From the NCBI GenBank assembly GCA_964432485.1, contig CAYSNP010000006.1, positions 1 to 61,777 of the forward strand: a stretch of 61,777 nucleotides of DNA, given 5' to 3'. A program made the position numbers and the translations under genes. This document shows, in pieces, positions 32,889 through 41,911 of the stretch (its first letter is position 1; every line of letters starts with the position of its first letter). The notes below the pieces were generated by a model. It was given only the letters and a program-made list of their open reading frames with translations, had not been told where the DNA came from and ran no database searches. This stretch comes from CAYSNP01 sp964432485 (lineage in GTDB: Bacteria; Bacillota; Clostridia; Christensenellales; DTU072).

Positions 32889-33866
32889 ATGAAATTATTT
32901 CAATTCACCGGCGATGGTGAAATTGTAATTGCAGAAAAGAGTAAGGAAAGCGAGGGGGTAAAAGTAAAAATCAGCAAAGCGCTTCTTAGCCCTTATGATA
33001 TGCACCTTTTTTCCGGAAAAGTAAAAGCTAACTACCCTGTTACGCCTTGCCATATGGCTACCGCTATTGTTAGCGAGGATAATGAAGAGTTAAAACAAGG
33101 TCAAAAAGTTATACTTAATCCATTTTACAAAGAGGATGAAGATGCGCAAGACCACTTAATGTACGGTAAGGATATTGACGGATTTTTATGTGACTTTATT
33201 TCGCTTCCGCACGAAAATATTATTTTTATGCAAGATATCAAAGAGGATGACGGTATTTTTTTATGCTATATAGCTCAAGCTATTGCGATTCTGGATAGCC
33301 TAAAGCCGCAAAAGGGAGACTATGTAGCAGTAGTAGGCGCATCTCCTATTATGAATATCTTAGCTCAGCTTGTACTTTATTATCAAGGCATACCCATTGT
33401 AATAGGCAATAACAACGATTTGCTGAATAAAGCCAGGGATAACGGAGTGTATTACACTATTAATGCTACTGCGGAATCTCCTTTTCAAAGAGTGCTTGCC
33501 ATTACAGGTGGCAGACTTGCGGAATGCAGCGTATATATGGCTTCGGAAAACATTAGCTCAAACTATATGCTAGACCTATTGCAAGAGGGCGGAAGAGCTG
33601 TTGTAATGGGCGTCAAGGAAGGCGCAGGGCGTTCGGAAGTGGATATAAGCGCAGTATATAAAAAGGGACTTACCCTTTCTGGCATAACTAACTATGCGGG
33701 AAAAATTGACGGTGCTGTAAATATCCTTATGCAAGGTATCCTTAAACTTGACAATCTTTGCGATTTAGTTATAGGTATAGAGGAGCTGGATAAAGTAAAA
33801 GAAATGCTTACCCAATGGAGCGCAGATTCCGGCTTTTATTCTTGCCCTATAATCAAAATTACCTAA
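32889..33866 (+). CDS. MDR-superfamily alcohol dehydrogenase-like protein without zinc ligands
   Basis: A 325-residue protein with the GroES-like N-terminal domain (about 1-130) and Rossmann domain (about 145-280) of medium-chain dehydrogenases. The catalytic-zinc Cys/His/Glu set and the four-Cys structural zinc lobe are not visible; the usual C-G-[ST]-D-[IV]-H reads LLSPYDMHLF, and the usual GHE reads CHMATA. The nucleotide-binding loop is unusual, VVGASPIMNILAQL instead of GxGxxG. Activity is uncertain: a zinc-independent reductase or a non-catalytic relative. It converges with murC, overlapping by 4 bp. Confidence 0.7.
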   Translation: MKLFQFTGDGEIVIAEKSKESEGVKVKISKALLSPYDMHLFSGKVKANYPVTPCHMATAIVSEDNEELKQGQKVILNPFYKEDEDAQDHLMYGKDIDGFLCDFISLPHENIIFMQDIKEDDGIFLCYIAQAIAILDSLKPQKGDYVAVVGASPIMNILAQLVLYYQGIPIVIGNNNDLLNKARDNGVYYTINATAESPFQRVLAITGGRLAECSVYMASENISSNYMLDLLQEGGRAVVMGVKEGAGRSEVDISAVYKKGLTLSGITNYAGKIDGAVNILMQGILKLDNLCDLVIGIEELDKVKEMLTQWSADSGFYSCPIIKIT

Positions 33867-35224
33867 TCTATTATCAAATCAGCCAAACAATCTATATCCC
33901 CCGCACCAAGAATCAATATAATATCGTCTTTTTCGCATAATTGCGAAAGATGTGAGGCAAGTTCAATAATGTTTTCGAAGTAATGCACGCTTCCTTTGTG
34001 CGCTATATTTCTATATAACTCTAATGCAGTCATACCTTGTTCGGGCTTTTCTCTGGAACTATAGCTTTTTACAATATAAAGCTCATCATAACAGCAAAAA
34101 CATTCCTTAAATTCGTTGATTAGCGAAAGCGTTCGGGTATAAGTATGAGGTTGAAAAACAACAATTAGCTTAGTCTTTTTTATCTTTTCTGCCGCTTTTA
34201 GCATTACTTCAACTTCTCGGGGATGATGCGCATAGTCAATATAAACCTCCGCTCCGTTTATAGTGCCCATCTTTTGAAATCTGCGTTTTACACCGCTAAA
34301 GCCACAAAGAGCTTGCTCAATTACCTCTTGGTGTATGCCTAAACTAATGCCTACTGCCACCCCTGCAAGCGCATTATATATATTAAACTCCCCAATGACA
34401 TTCAAAGCAATATTGCAGACAATCTCGCCCTTGTATTTTGCCTTAAAGCTAAAATAACCTTTTTTATGCTCTGCCAGCTCCACCGCTTGCAAAAGAGCGT
34501 CCTGCTCCAGCCCGTAAGTAAAAATATCTTGCCTTTCTGCAAGCATATTGTGGTAAAAAGCTGTATCTGCACAAACAATTTTGCAACCGTTAGGATGAGT
34601 TTTATCTAAAAAAGCACTAAAGGTGTTATGTATTTCTGCCATATTCTTATATGTATCAGGGTGGTCATGCTCTGCGTTTAGCACCAGGCTAATAAAGGGG
34701 TTAAGGCTAAGCAAACTCCTTTTATATTCGCATGCTTCGGTAACAAAATATTCCTGCCCTGTAATATATAAATTGCCTATCCCGCCATTGGCATAGCCGC
34801 CAATATGAGCGGTAAAGCTATAATTTGCACATTTTAACAAATGCGCAATCATTGCTGTAACCGTAGTTTTACCATGAGTGCCCGCTACTGCTATACATTT
34901 GCTGTAATAGCTTGCCACTTCTCCTAAAAAAACAAATCTTTCCACCGCAGGGATATTTAAAGAAAGGGCTTGCCTTAGCTCAATATCTTCTTGCGGGATG
35001 GCAGAGGAGTAGACTACAAGCTGTGCTCCCTGCATCCTTTTTGGGTCTGAACCAATATACGCATCTATACCATATTCTGAAAGTTGCACTATTGTTTTGG
35101 AATAGTTTGCATCTGAGCCGCTTACTTTTTTGCTTAATGCCAGCATAAGTTTGGCAAGCGCACTCATGCTTATACCGCCTATTCCTATAAAGTGAATCCT
35201 TTCAATTCTGTCAATTATATGCAT
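33863..35224 (-). CDS. murC: UDP-N-acetylmuramate--L-alanine ligase
   Basis: A 453-residue Mur ligase adding L-Ala to UDP-MurNAc in peptidoglycan synthesis. N-terminal dinucleotide-type motif IHFIGIGGISMSALA, ATP loop AVAGTHGKTTVTAMIAHLL near residue 110, and YIDYAHHPREV near 326. I chose ATG 35224; a TTG at 35251 would add nine residues with no homologue support. No strong SD is seen for either. Confidence 0.93.
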   Translation of the reverse strand: MHIIDRIERIHFIGIGGISMSALAKLMLALSKKVSGSDANYSKTIVQLSEYGIDAYIGSDPKRMQGAQLVVYSSAIPQEDIELRQALSLNIPAVERFVFLGEVASYYSKCIAVAGTHGKTTVTAMIAHLLKCANYSFTAHIGGYANGGIGNLYITGQEYFVTEACEYKRSLLSLNPFISLVLNAEHDHPDTYKNMAEIHNTFSAFLDKTHPNGCKIVCADTAFYHNMLAERQDIFTYGLEQDALLQAVELAEHKKGYFSFKAKYKGEIVCNIALNVIGEFNIYNALAGVAVGISLGIHQEVIEQALCGFSGVKRRFQKMGTINGAEVYIDYAHHPREVEVMLKAAEKIKKTKLIVVFQPHTYTRTLSLINEFKECFCCYDELYIVKSYSSREKPEQGMTALELYRNIAHKGSVHYFENIIELASHLSQLCEKDDIILILGAGDIDCLADLIID

Positions 35225-35328
35225 ACTAATATAAATATGCGCCCTTGACAAATTATTGTTATCTTTGTTTAATTTTGTAAATATAGCAATGTTTTTTGGC
35301 TTTTTTTATAAAAAAATCAAAAATGGTC

Positions 35329-35357
35329 TTGTAATAGCCATTTTTATGGTGTATAAT
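35329..35357 (+). promoter_or_regulatory. Promoter of spoVG
   Basis: TTGTAA (35329-35334), 17-bp spacer, perfect TATAAT (35352-35357). In B. subtilis spoVG is SigH-dependent; here a SigA-like promoter is visible. Confidence 0.65.
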
Positions 35358-35390
35358 AGCTATATATAGCCTAAAATAAGGAGTCAATCT

Positions 35391-35663
35391 ATGAATATTA
35401 CTGACATTAGGGTAAAAATACTTAAAAATACAGAAGGTAAACTAAAGGCTGTTTCCAGTATTATTATTGATGATGAGTTCGCTGTACATGATATTAAAGT
35501 CATTGAAGGCGCGGAAGGATGCTTTATAGTTATGCCCTCTCGTAAAACGCCTTCAGGTGAGTATAGGGATATAGCTCATCCTATCAAAACCTCGGTAAGA
35601 GAACAAATTAGGGACTTGGTGCTTGCAGAATACGAAAAAGCACTTAATGAAGAACCTACCTAA
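35391..35663 (+). CDS. spoVG: SpoVG RNA/DNA-binding regulator
   Basis: A 90-residue SpoVG: MNITDIRVKILKNTEGKLKA, then the family core FIVMPSRKTPSGEYRDIAHPI. SpoVG proteins bind nucleic acid and affect sporulation, septation and virulence genes in Firmicutes. SD AAGGAG. Followed by a terminator, so a single-gene unit. Confidence 0.95.
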   Translation: MNITDIRVKILKNTEGKLKAVSSIIIDDEFAVHDIKVIEGAEGCFIVMPSRKTPSGEYRDIAHPIKTSVREQIRDLVLAEYEKALNEEPT

Positions 35664-35674
35664 AGTGTACAACA

Positions 35675-35705
35675 GTAACTGCATACACATCTGCAGTTGC
35701 TTTTG
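35675..35705 (+). terminator. Terminator after spoVG
   Basis: GTAACTGCA (35675-35683) with TGCAGTTGC (35692-35700), 8-nt loop, followed by TTTTG. Confidence 0.7.
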
Positions 35706-35729
35706 TTTTCATTTTTTCATTCCTTTTCT

Positions 35730-35762
35730 TGCAAAAATGTGGCTGCTCGCCACATTTTTGCA
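35730..35762. repeat. 13-bp perfect palindrome upstream of trxB
   Basis: TGCAAAAATGTGG (35730-35742) and its complement CCACATTTTTGCA (35750-35762) around a 7-nt loop CTGCTCG. It may be a second terminator acting in both directions or a regulatory hairpin. Confidence 0.6.
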
Positions 35763-35796
35763 TATTAATTATAATTTGCCATATACGCTAAAAGAT

Positions 35797-35825
35797 TTGG
35801 CAAAATACCATTTTTAGGATATACT
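35797..35825 (+). promoter_or_regulatory. Promoter of trxB
   Basis: TTGGCA (35797-35802), 17-bp spacer, TATACT (35820-35825), 29 bp before the trxB ATG. Confidence 0.7.
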
Positions 35826-35854
35826 ATAAAAAACCAAAAATAGCGAGGTGGACA

Positions 35855-36751
35855 ATGTTATATGATGTAGCAGTTTTAGGCGGAGGGCCTTCCGGGCTTA
35901 CAGCGGCGCTTTACGCATTGAGAGGCGGACTGCGCACCGTGCTTATCGAAGGTGCCAGCATAGGAGGGTTAAGCACGCTTACCAGTGATATAGAAAACTT
36001 CCCCGGATTTGGCTTAATCAGCGGCTATGAGTTAGGCGAAAAGATTAGGGCGCAAGCGGAGCATTTCGGTGGAGAATTCGTTTATGATTCTGTAACAAGT
36101 GTAGCCCTTTTTAGCAAAATAAAAAAGCTGGAAACAGCATATAGCGGCAGCATACAAGCAAAATTAGTTATTATTGCAACAGGCACTAGCCCCAGAGGGT
36201 TGGGCTTAGATAGCGAAAAGGAGTTGATTGGCAGCGGTATTTCTTATTGTGCTACTTGTGACGGCAATTTTTATAAGGGCAAAAGAGTGGCAGTAGTAGG
36301 GGGCGGCAATACAGCTCTTACAGAAGCTATGTATTTGGATAAAATAGCCCGTCAAGTATACCTTATCCATAGGAGAGATGCTTACAGAGCGGATAAAGTG
36401 CTGTCCGACAGATTAAATGGGACTAATGTCAAGCCTATTTTAGAAAGTAAAGTTATAAAATATAAGGGCAATCCGCTGTCCGGTATAGTGCTTGATACTC
36501 CTGAAGGAAAGCAAGAGTTGGAGCTTGACGGACTCTTTATAGCGGCAGGCACTTTGCCCAATACTTCTTTGTTTGCAGGTCAAGTAGAATGTACTGAAAA
36601 TGGGTATATTATTACAGATGAAAATATGAAAACTAATTTGGAAAATGTATATGCGGCAGGGGATGTGCGGCGCAAACATCTCCGCCAGATAATTACTGCT
36701 TGTGCAGACGGTGCTATTGCCGGAGAACAAGCTGTTCTTGCCCTGATATAA
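35855..36751 (+). CDS. trxB: Thioredoxin reductase-like flavoprotein
   Basis: A 298-residue FAD/NAD(P)H disulfide reductase. N-terminal FAD motif VLGGGPSGLTAALYALRGG, redox-active CATCDG near residue 131, NAD(P) motif VAVVGGGNTALTEA followed by HRRDAYRA, and the C-terminal FAD motif VYAAGDVRRK. Slightly shorter than E. coli TrxB (321). HRR after the second glycine motif is typical of NADPH use. SD AGCGAGGTGG. No thioredoxin gene is adjacent. Confidence 0.93.
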   Translation: MLYDVAVLGGGPSGLTAALYALRGGLRTVLIEGASIGGLSTLTSDIENFPGFGLISGYELGEKIRAQAEHFGGEFVYDSVTSVALFSKIKKLETAYSGSIQAKLVIIATGTSPRGLGLDSEKELIGSGISYCATCDGNFYKGKRVAVVGGGNTALTEAMYLDKIARQVYLIHRRDAYRADKVLSDRLNGTNVKPILESKVIKYKGNPLSGIVLDTPEGKQELELDGLFIAAGTLPNTSLFAGQVECTENGYIITDENMKTNLENVYAAGDVRRKHLRQIITACADGAIAGEQAVLALI

Positions 36752-36865
36752 GGCTGTATTTACTTTTATTTTACCTTTTTTATTAGGTTAGGACTTGAGA
36801 AGTGCCAATAAGTGTGATATTATATAGCTAAGCTCAATAGCTCATAATTTTCCCCCTTATCATAT

Positions 36866-36900
36866 TGCGCAGAGACCGTCGTTTTGACGGTCTTTGCGCA
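36866..36900 (+). terminator. Large hairpin downstream of trxB
   Basis: TGCGCAGAGACCGTC and TGACGGTCTTTGCGCA form a near-perfect 15-bp stem with a 4-nt loop. No clean T tract follows, so it may work as a terminator only partly or as an RNA end protector. Confidence 0.55.
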
Positions 36901-36975
36901 TTCTGTTATATTGTTAAGAATAATTATAAGGCACTCTTAATATTATCTAATAGTATTTAGTCAGAGGTGCTGTCA

Positions 36976-38418
36976 ATGAAAAAGTTCGCCATTGTTATTA
37001 TATTCTTTGCAATTATTATGATGTTTTCTTCTTGCCGAAAAGATACTCCGCTGCCCCCTAAAGGTGTTACGGAATATTATTTGGATATGAAGCTGGATAC
37101 CGGCTCAAGGCTTGTAGAGGTAGCGCAAGAGATACATTACACCAATGCGCAAGAGGATGCGCTAAAGGAGCTATATTTGCACCTATATGCCAACAATTAC
37201 CGTAAAGATGCTTTTATTGCCGCTTATGACTGTGACCTTAGCTATTATGGGGGGATATATATTTCATCTTTGCAAGTAGAAGGAAAGGAGCATCCTATTA
37301 CCTATCTTCACGATGCCACCCTGCTAAAAGTGCCGCTGGCTACTCCGTTACAGCCTAATTCTAAAGTTTGGCTAACAATAAAGTATGCTTTGGAAGTTCC
37401 GCTTGCACCCTTGAGGTTTGGGATGTATGACAGGACTGTCAATTTAGGCAATTTTTATCCTATTATGGCAGTTTACGAAAATGGGGCGTGGCGGCTGGAC
37501 ACTTATTGCAGGATTGGCGACCCCTTTTATTCAGAGGTTGCTAATTATCAAGTGAACTTAACTTGCCAAAGGGAGTATGCTGTTGCCTCCAGCGGAAATA
37601 TTATTAGCCAAGAATACGATAATCAATTGAAAACTGTACAACTAAAGCAAGATGGTATAAGAGATTTTGCCCTGGTGTTAAGCAAAGACTATTTGGTGAA
37701 ATCTAAAAAGGTCAACGATACTACGGTTAATTACTATTACTATTTGGACTCAACCCCTCAAGAAAACCTAGATATTGCTGCAAATGCGCTTACAGTATTT
37801 TCCGAAAACTTTGGCAAGTACCCTTACGAAGTTTATAATGTGGCGGAAGCCGCTTTTTATCATGGAGGTATGGAGTATCCCGCTCTTTCTATTATCAATG
37901 CCGCTCTGCAAGATAAATCTGATGCAATTGTGCACGAAACTGCACATCAATGGTTTGCTTGCCTGATAGGTACTGACAGTATCAATGAAGCATACCTTGA
38001 CGAAGGATTGGCTACTTTTTCTACCTTGCTTTATTATAGGCTGACAGGAGATGAAGCAAGCTATACCAACGGACTAAAGCAAATAAGGAATGCCTATGCG
38101 GCATTTACAATGATTGAGCAAGCCGGGCAGCCTTCCTACAAGCCTAAAATGACAAAAACCTTGTATGAGTTTAAGTCAGCTTACGAATACGAAGTGATTT
38201 GCTATAACAAAAGTGCTATTATGTTTGCCGCCCTTTACGAAACTATGGGAAAGGAGGCATTTCTAAAGGGGATTAAGAGCTTTTATTTGGAGAATTGTTA
38301 TAAGTTAGCCAAGTTCGAGCAGCTAGTTTCCGCCTTTGATAGCAAGCGTTTTGATAGCGCAAAAATTCTTGTACCCTTTTTAGAAGGAGAAGCCGTAATA
38401 GCCACGCTTGCGGTATAA
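36976..38418 (+). CDS. M1-family metallopeptidase lipoprotein
   Basis: A 480-residue exported protein: signal peptide with lipobox FSSC (Cys about 20), beta-rich N-terminal domain, then the gluzincin domain with HETAHQ near residue 320 and the third zinc ligand Glu in NEAYLDEG about 19 residues later. The exopeptidase loop usually GAMEN is GGMEYP. Short for the M1 family, lacking the large C-terminal domain. ATG 36976 has the SD CAGAGGTG; GTG 36967 is inside that SD. Likely an outer-face membrane aminopeptidase scavenging peptides. A small zinc-ribbon gene follows 51 bp downstream. Confidence 0.85.
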   Translation: MKKFAIVIIFFAIIMMFSSCRKDTPLPPKGVTEYYLDMKLDTGSRLVEVAQEIHYTNAQEDALKELYLHLYANNYRKDAFIAAYDCDLSYYGGIYISSLQVEGKEHPITYLHDATLLKVPLATPLQPNSKVWLTIKYALEVPLAPLRFGMYDRTVNLGNFYPIMAVYENGAWRLDTYCRIGDPFYSEVANYQVNLTCQREYAVASSGNIISQEYDNQLKTVQLKQDGIRDFALVLSKDYLVKSKKVNDTTVNYYYYLDSTPQENLDIAANALTVFSENFGKYPYEVYNVAEAAFYHGGMEYPALSIINAALQDKSDAIVHETAHQWFACLIGTDSINEAYLDEGLATFSTLLYYRLTGDEASYTNGLKQIRNAYAAFTMIEQAGQPSYKPKMTKTLYEFKSAYEYEVICYNKSAIMFAALYETMGKEAFLKGIKSFYLENCYKLAKFEQLVSAFDSKRFDSAKILVPFLEGEAVIATLAV

Positions 38419-38469
38419 ATGACGCCTTTTTGCTCAAAATAATTGTAAATATAAAAGGAGGTTTTACTA

Positions 38470-38613
38470 ATGGAAGATAGTAAGCGCAGAAGTAATAAAG
38501 GCTGTGATTGCAAACTTAGGTGCGTCAATTGCGGGGCTATCAATTATGCATACGAAAACGAAATGCCTGACCGCTGTATGAAATGTGACGGAGAGTCTTT
38601 TATAGAAATATAA
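38470..38613 (+). CDS. 47-residue zinc-ribbon mini-protein
   Basis: A short reading frame with a strong SD (AAAAGGAGG). After a basic start it has three cysteine pairs: CDC, CVNCG near residue 18 and CMKCDG near 37, the rubredoxin-type knuckle spacing for one zinc or iron site. It lies between the M1 peptidase gene and a terminator, so it probably belongs to that transcript. Function unknown. Confidence 0.75.
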   Translation: MEDSKRRSNKGCDCKLRCVNCGAINYAYENEMPDRCMKCDGESFIEI

Positions 38614-38639
38614 CAACCTTAAAGTTGTAATAAAAGGAG

Positions 38640-38669
38640 AAAATTCCCGCCTGCAAAGGCGGGAATTTT
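38640..38669. terminator. Bidirectional terminator
   Basis: AAAATTCCCGCC (38640-38651), loop TGCAAA, GGCGGGAATTTT (38658-38669): a perfect 12-bp stem flanked by A and T runs, between two convergent units. Confidence 0.9.
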
Positions 38670-38675
38670 AGTTTA

Positions 38676-39455
38676 CTACTTTAAGCGTGCCGCTTCGGGC
38701 GCGCAATGCACATGCATTGGAGCAAGCGCCCTAAATGCTTCCGCTCTGCCGCATAAGCGTTTTATGCCGTATTTGATTGAGCGCAAATTAAGATAAAGGC
38801 ATATCCCAAAGAATATCTTTTGAGTGTCATTTTCTATAGGGAATTGAGATTTGTACTCTTTAAGAGCTTCTATCCTTTGAAAATGGGTGTCTTTTATACA
38901 TACATAGGCATTGGGCTTGTCTGTATAATAATAAGCAAGCGCCTTAGGGGCTAAGTTTTCAGAGCCCAAATCTTTCATTAAAGGGGCGCTCATACAAGAT
39001 ACAAAAGCATAAGAAGCGGCTTGCCCGGTCTTGACATGGTCGGCATGGCATTCGTTAATTAGCTGATAATCAGGACAAAATACCACATCGGGCTTTAGCT
39101 TGCCAAACAGCTTTGCCAGCTCTGTGGCAAGCTCCTCCGTACGGTATATTCCGCCATCCGCAAAAGGAAGGAATATAATGTCCTTTACCCCTAATATCTC
39201 AGCGGAACGCCTTTGCTCCTCTTGACGCAATTTTACAAGCGCTTCTTGGTCGACTTGTGCATCTTCTGAGCCATATCGCCCATCAGTAGCTATAACAAAA
39301 GTCACATTTTTGCCCATTTTTACAAGTTTTGCCGCTGTTGCTCCTGCTCCTATCTCTATATCGTCAGGGTGCGGACCTACAAAAACATAGTTTTCATATC
39401 TTGTAAGTTTCGGTATAGGGGCAATTTTTTTCATTACCCAAGTAAATAATCCCAT
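38676..39455 (-). CDS. PIG-L/LmbE-family deacetylase
   Basis: A 259-residue zinc-dependent deacetylase of the LmbE family. The metal-binding signature GPHPDDIEIGAGA is near residue 28 and a second ligand is in ECHADHVKTGQA near 133. Members deacetylate N-acetylglucosamine linked to lipids, thiols (bacillithiol, mycothiol) or antibiotics; the substrate here cannot be assigned, although bacillithiol-type or surface glycan modification is likely. SD is weak (GAGGTA). Single gene. Confidence 0.85.
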   Translation of the reverse strand: MGLFTWVMKKIAPIPKLTRYENYVFVGPHPDDIEIGAGATAAKLVKMGKNVTFVIATDGRYGSEDAQVDQEALVKLRQEEQRRSAEILGVKDIIFLPFADGGIYRTEELATELAKLFGKLKPDVVFCPDYQLINECHADHVKTGQAASYAFVSCMSAPLMKDLGSENLAPKALAYYYTDKPNAYVCIKDTHFQRIEALKEYKSQFPIENDTQKIFFGICLYLNLRSIKYGIKRLCGRAEAFRALAPMHVHCAPEAARLK

Positions 39456-39531
39456 TTGCTTACCTCAAAATTAGTTTTCTATCTTTTTATTATATTACAA
39501 AAACAAAGTGTTTTCAAGAGATACTTCCTGA

Positions 39532-40065
39532 CTATTTTTTTATAAATCCGCCATGAAGCACTTTTACATCGCTTACCGTAATCATACTATGCGGCGCAAT
39601 TTTATTTACCAACCGTACAATTTGAGTAATACGCTTGCGGCGCAAATGGATTAACAGCACCTTATTAGAGCCGTTGCGTCCTTCCCCATCCAGCACCGTT
39701 ACCGCCACATTATTGTCTCGTAGCTCATCCAAAAGGTGTTGCAATATGCTAAAATCATTGATTATAAGCTGAATAGTGCTTAGCCCTAGAGCAATAGTGT
39801 TTTCCAGCCAAGAACCTATCCAATTGCCAAGAGCAAAAGCAAAGGCAAATACCAATATTTTTAGAGGGTTGGATTGAAACCCTGCCAACACCGTGCCGGT
39901 AATAGTTATCCACAAAAGTATTTCTATAAAAGCTATGCAAGCCGCCTTAGTGCGCTCGCCTCTATTGATAAGCACTATTCGCAAGGTTGCAACAGTAACT
40001 TCAGCAATTTTTCCAAAAAAGATTACAAAGTACAGCCATACGCTGTTGCCGGTAAGAAAATCCAT
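39532..40065 (-). CDS. UPF0316 (DUF5698/DUF2179) membrane protein
   Basis: A 177-residue protein with three N-terminal membrane helices (EVTVATLRIVLINRGERT in the first loop) and a C-terminal soluble DUF2179 domain (VTVLDGEGRNGSNKVLLIHL, then ITQIVRLV). The UPF0316 family is widespread in Firmicutes and has no established function; the DUF2179 part resembles ligand-binding PII-like folds. Single gene. Confidence 0.85.
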   Translation of the reverse strand: MDFLTGNSVWLYFVIFFGKIAEVTVATLRIVLINRGERTKAACIAFIEILLWITITGTVLAGFQSNPLKILVFAFAFALGNWIGSWLENTIALGLSTIQLIINDFSILQHLLDELRDNNVAVTVLDGEGRNGSNKVLLIHLRRKRITQIVRLVNKIAPHSMITVSDVKVLHGGFIKK

Positions 40066-40120
40066 AAAATCCGCCTTTTATAGGTATTTGCCCCCATTAT
40101 AAGAATAAATGAATGCTATG

Positions 40121-41836
40121 TCAAACCCTTTTGGCATCTTGTATGCTTTCTGCTCTGGTTATGCTTGCTTTCCTAAGCACTCTTTTGAAAATTATATCGT
40201 ATGCAGGGTCAATTCTGGATGCTATATTAATCAAATGGTCAGCTATACGCTTAAAGTCGTTAAGGGCAGAAAAGAATATTGCGCCGGAATCCACTTTGCA
40301 TATCCCTTCGCCCAGCCTTTTGATATGTTCGGAAGTGTACTGCTCTTTCATTTCTTCAATTTTTGCCAGTTTATCTTTTATGGTCTTTAGTTTGGCAACA
40401 CCCGATAGGCTAAAAGCGGAAAGAGTAAGCTCGAACATTTCTTCTACTTGCTTGCTCATTGCCTTAGTTTCTTCCAGCGCAATAGGAGAAAAAGATATAT
40501 TTTGCTGCAACATCTCCTCAGTGTAATTGCTAAGATTTTCAGCATGATCGCCTATACGCTCTATATCATTTATGATATGAAAGAGCTTGCCTAACAAATT
40601 TTCATCTCTGGTAGTGATATTAAGTGAGCCAACTTTCACCATATAAGCGCTAATGGCATGATTAAGGTAGTCTATATACTCCTCTCTTGCCAGCAATGCC
40701 TCCCTTTCTTTACTGCTGCCCTCAAGCAGCCCTTTTATAGCCAGTTGGAAATTGGCAAATGCTTCTTTTTGCATACTTATAGTTTCTTTAACAATTTGAG
40801 TAATTGCCAGCGAAGGGGTAGTTAAGATGCGCTCATCTAGGTAGCGCAATTGCTTTTTGCCTTTTTCCGGTCCTTTATCGACTATTGCCGCCTCCGCAAG
40901 AGTAACCAGCCCTGCTATAAAGGGGAGCAGCAGTAGCGTTGTGATTACATTAAGTCCAATATGGAAAAAGGCAATAGAAGCAGCCATATTAGTGCCGAAA
41001 ATTGTAGTAAAGATACGGGTAAAGCCATTGCCCGCAATGGCAATCAACGGAAAGAATATCATTACACCTATAAGGTTGAAAATCAAATGTATAAAAGCAG
41101 TCCTTTTAGTGTTAACCCCTGCGCCGATAGATGCCAGCAGGGCAGTTACGCAAGTCCCGATATTTGCTCCCATAATCAAATAAAAAGCGGTAGGCAAACT
41201 GACTACGCTGCCGCCTTGTAAGGAAACCAGTGTTATGATTATGCCTGTCATAGCTGTGCTGCTTTGTATGGCTGCAGTAAATACTATGCCCATTAACAAT
41301 ACTAAAAAGGGGTTGTTGTACCTAGTAATAAATGCTTGAAAAGCTGAAGAGCCGGCTAAAAAGTTCATACCCGAAGTCATTATTTCTAGCCCGATAAAGA
41401 TAAGACCTATCCCTGAAATAAGCGAGCCTATCGCACGTAGTTTTTCTTTTTTTGCAAAAAGCACAATAAAAGCGCCTACTGCAGTAAACGCTTGAAAGAA
41501 TCGTGCAATGGACAATGTCTTTAATGAAATAAGAATAGCGGTAAGGGTAGTGCCGATATTAGCGCCCATAATCATGCTGGTAGCTTGAAAAAGGCTCATT
41601 AGCCCGGCATTGACAAACCCTAGTATCATTACAGTTGTAGCGGCGCTGCTTTGCATTAGTACGGTTACCCCTGCGCCTACGCCTACGCCAACCAGCCTAT
41701 TGCCGGATATTTTAGCAAATAACTTGCGGATACTGCTGCCCGCACTTTTTTCCAGTCCTTGGCTTAGCGTCTTCATAGCAAAGAGAAAGACTCCAATGCC
41801 AGCCAAAAACTCCAGTAGTTTTAAAAGGATATTCAT
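40121..41836 (-). CDS. Na/Pi cotransporter-family protein with PhoU-like domain
   Basis: A 571-residue protein. Residues about 1-330 hold two inverted repeats of the NptA/SLC34 type, each with the QSSAA/QSSTA motif (VLMQSSAATTVMIL near 60 and AIQSSTAMTGII near 190). The C-terminal third is a PhoU-like helical domain (HIINDIERIGDHAENL near 445, DFKRIADHLINIA near 540). It is likely to move phosphate with sodium, with the PhoU part as a sensor. Single gene. Confidence 0.9.
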   Translation of the reverse strand: MNILLKLLEFLAGIGVFLFAMKTLSQGLEKSAGSSIRKLFAKISGNRLVGVGVGAGVTVLMQSSAATTVMILGFVNAGLMSLFQATSMIMGANIGTTLTAILISLKTLSIARFFQAFTAVGAFIVLFAKKEKLRAIGSLISGIGLIFIGLEIMTSGMNFLAGSSAFQAFITRYNNPFLVLLMGIVFTAAIQSSTAMTGIIITLVSLQGGSVVSLPTAFYLIMGANIGTCVTALLASIGAGVNTKRTAFIHLIFNLIGVMIFFPLIAIAGNGFTRIFTTIFGTNMAASIAFFHIGLNVITTLLLLPFIAGLVTLAEAAIVDKGPEKGKKQLRYLDERILTTPSLAITQIVKETISMQKEAFANFQLAIKGLLEGSSKEREALLAREEYIDYLNHAISAYMVKVGSLNITTRDENLLGKLFHIINDIERIGDHAENLSNYTEEMLQQNISFSPIALEETKAMSKQVEEMFELTLSAFSLSGVAKLKTIKDKLAKIEEMKEQYTSEHIKRLGEGICKVDSGAIFFSALNDFKRIADHLINIASRIDPAYDIIFKRVLRKASITRAESIQDAKRV

Positions 41837-41911
41837 AAATCTTTTCCATTAGTTTTCTTAATTTGATTATAGCAATAGGATATGCAAAAACTCAAGTAAA
41901 AACAAGTAGCT

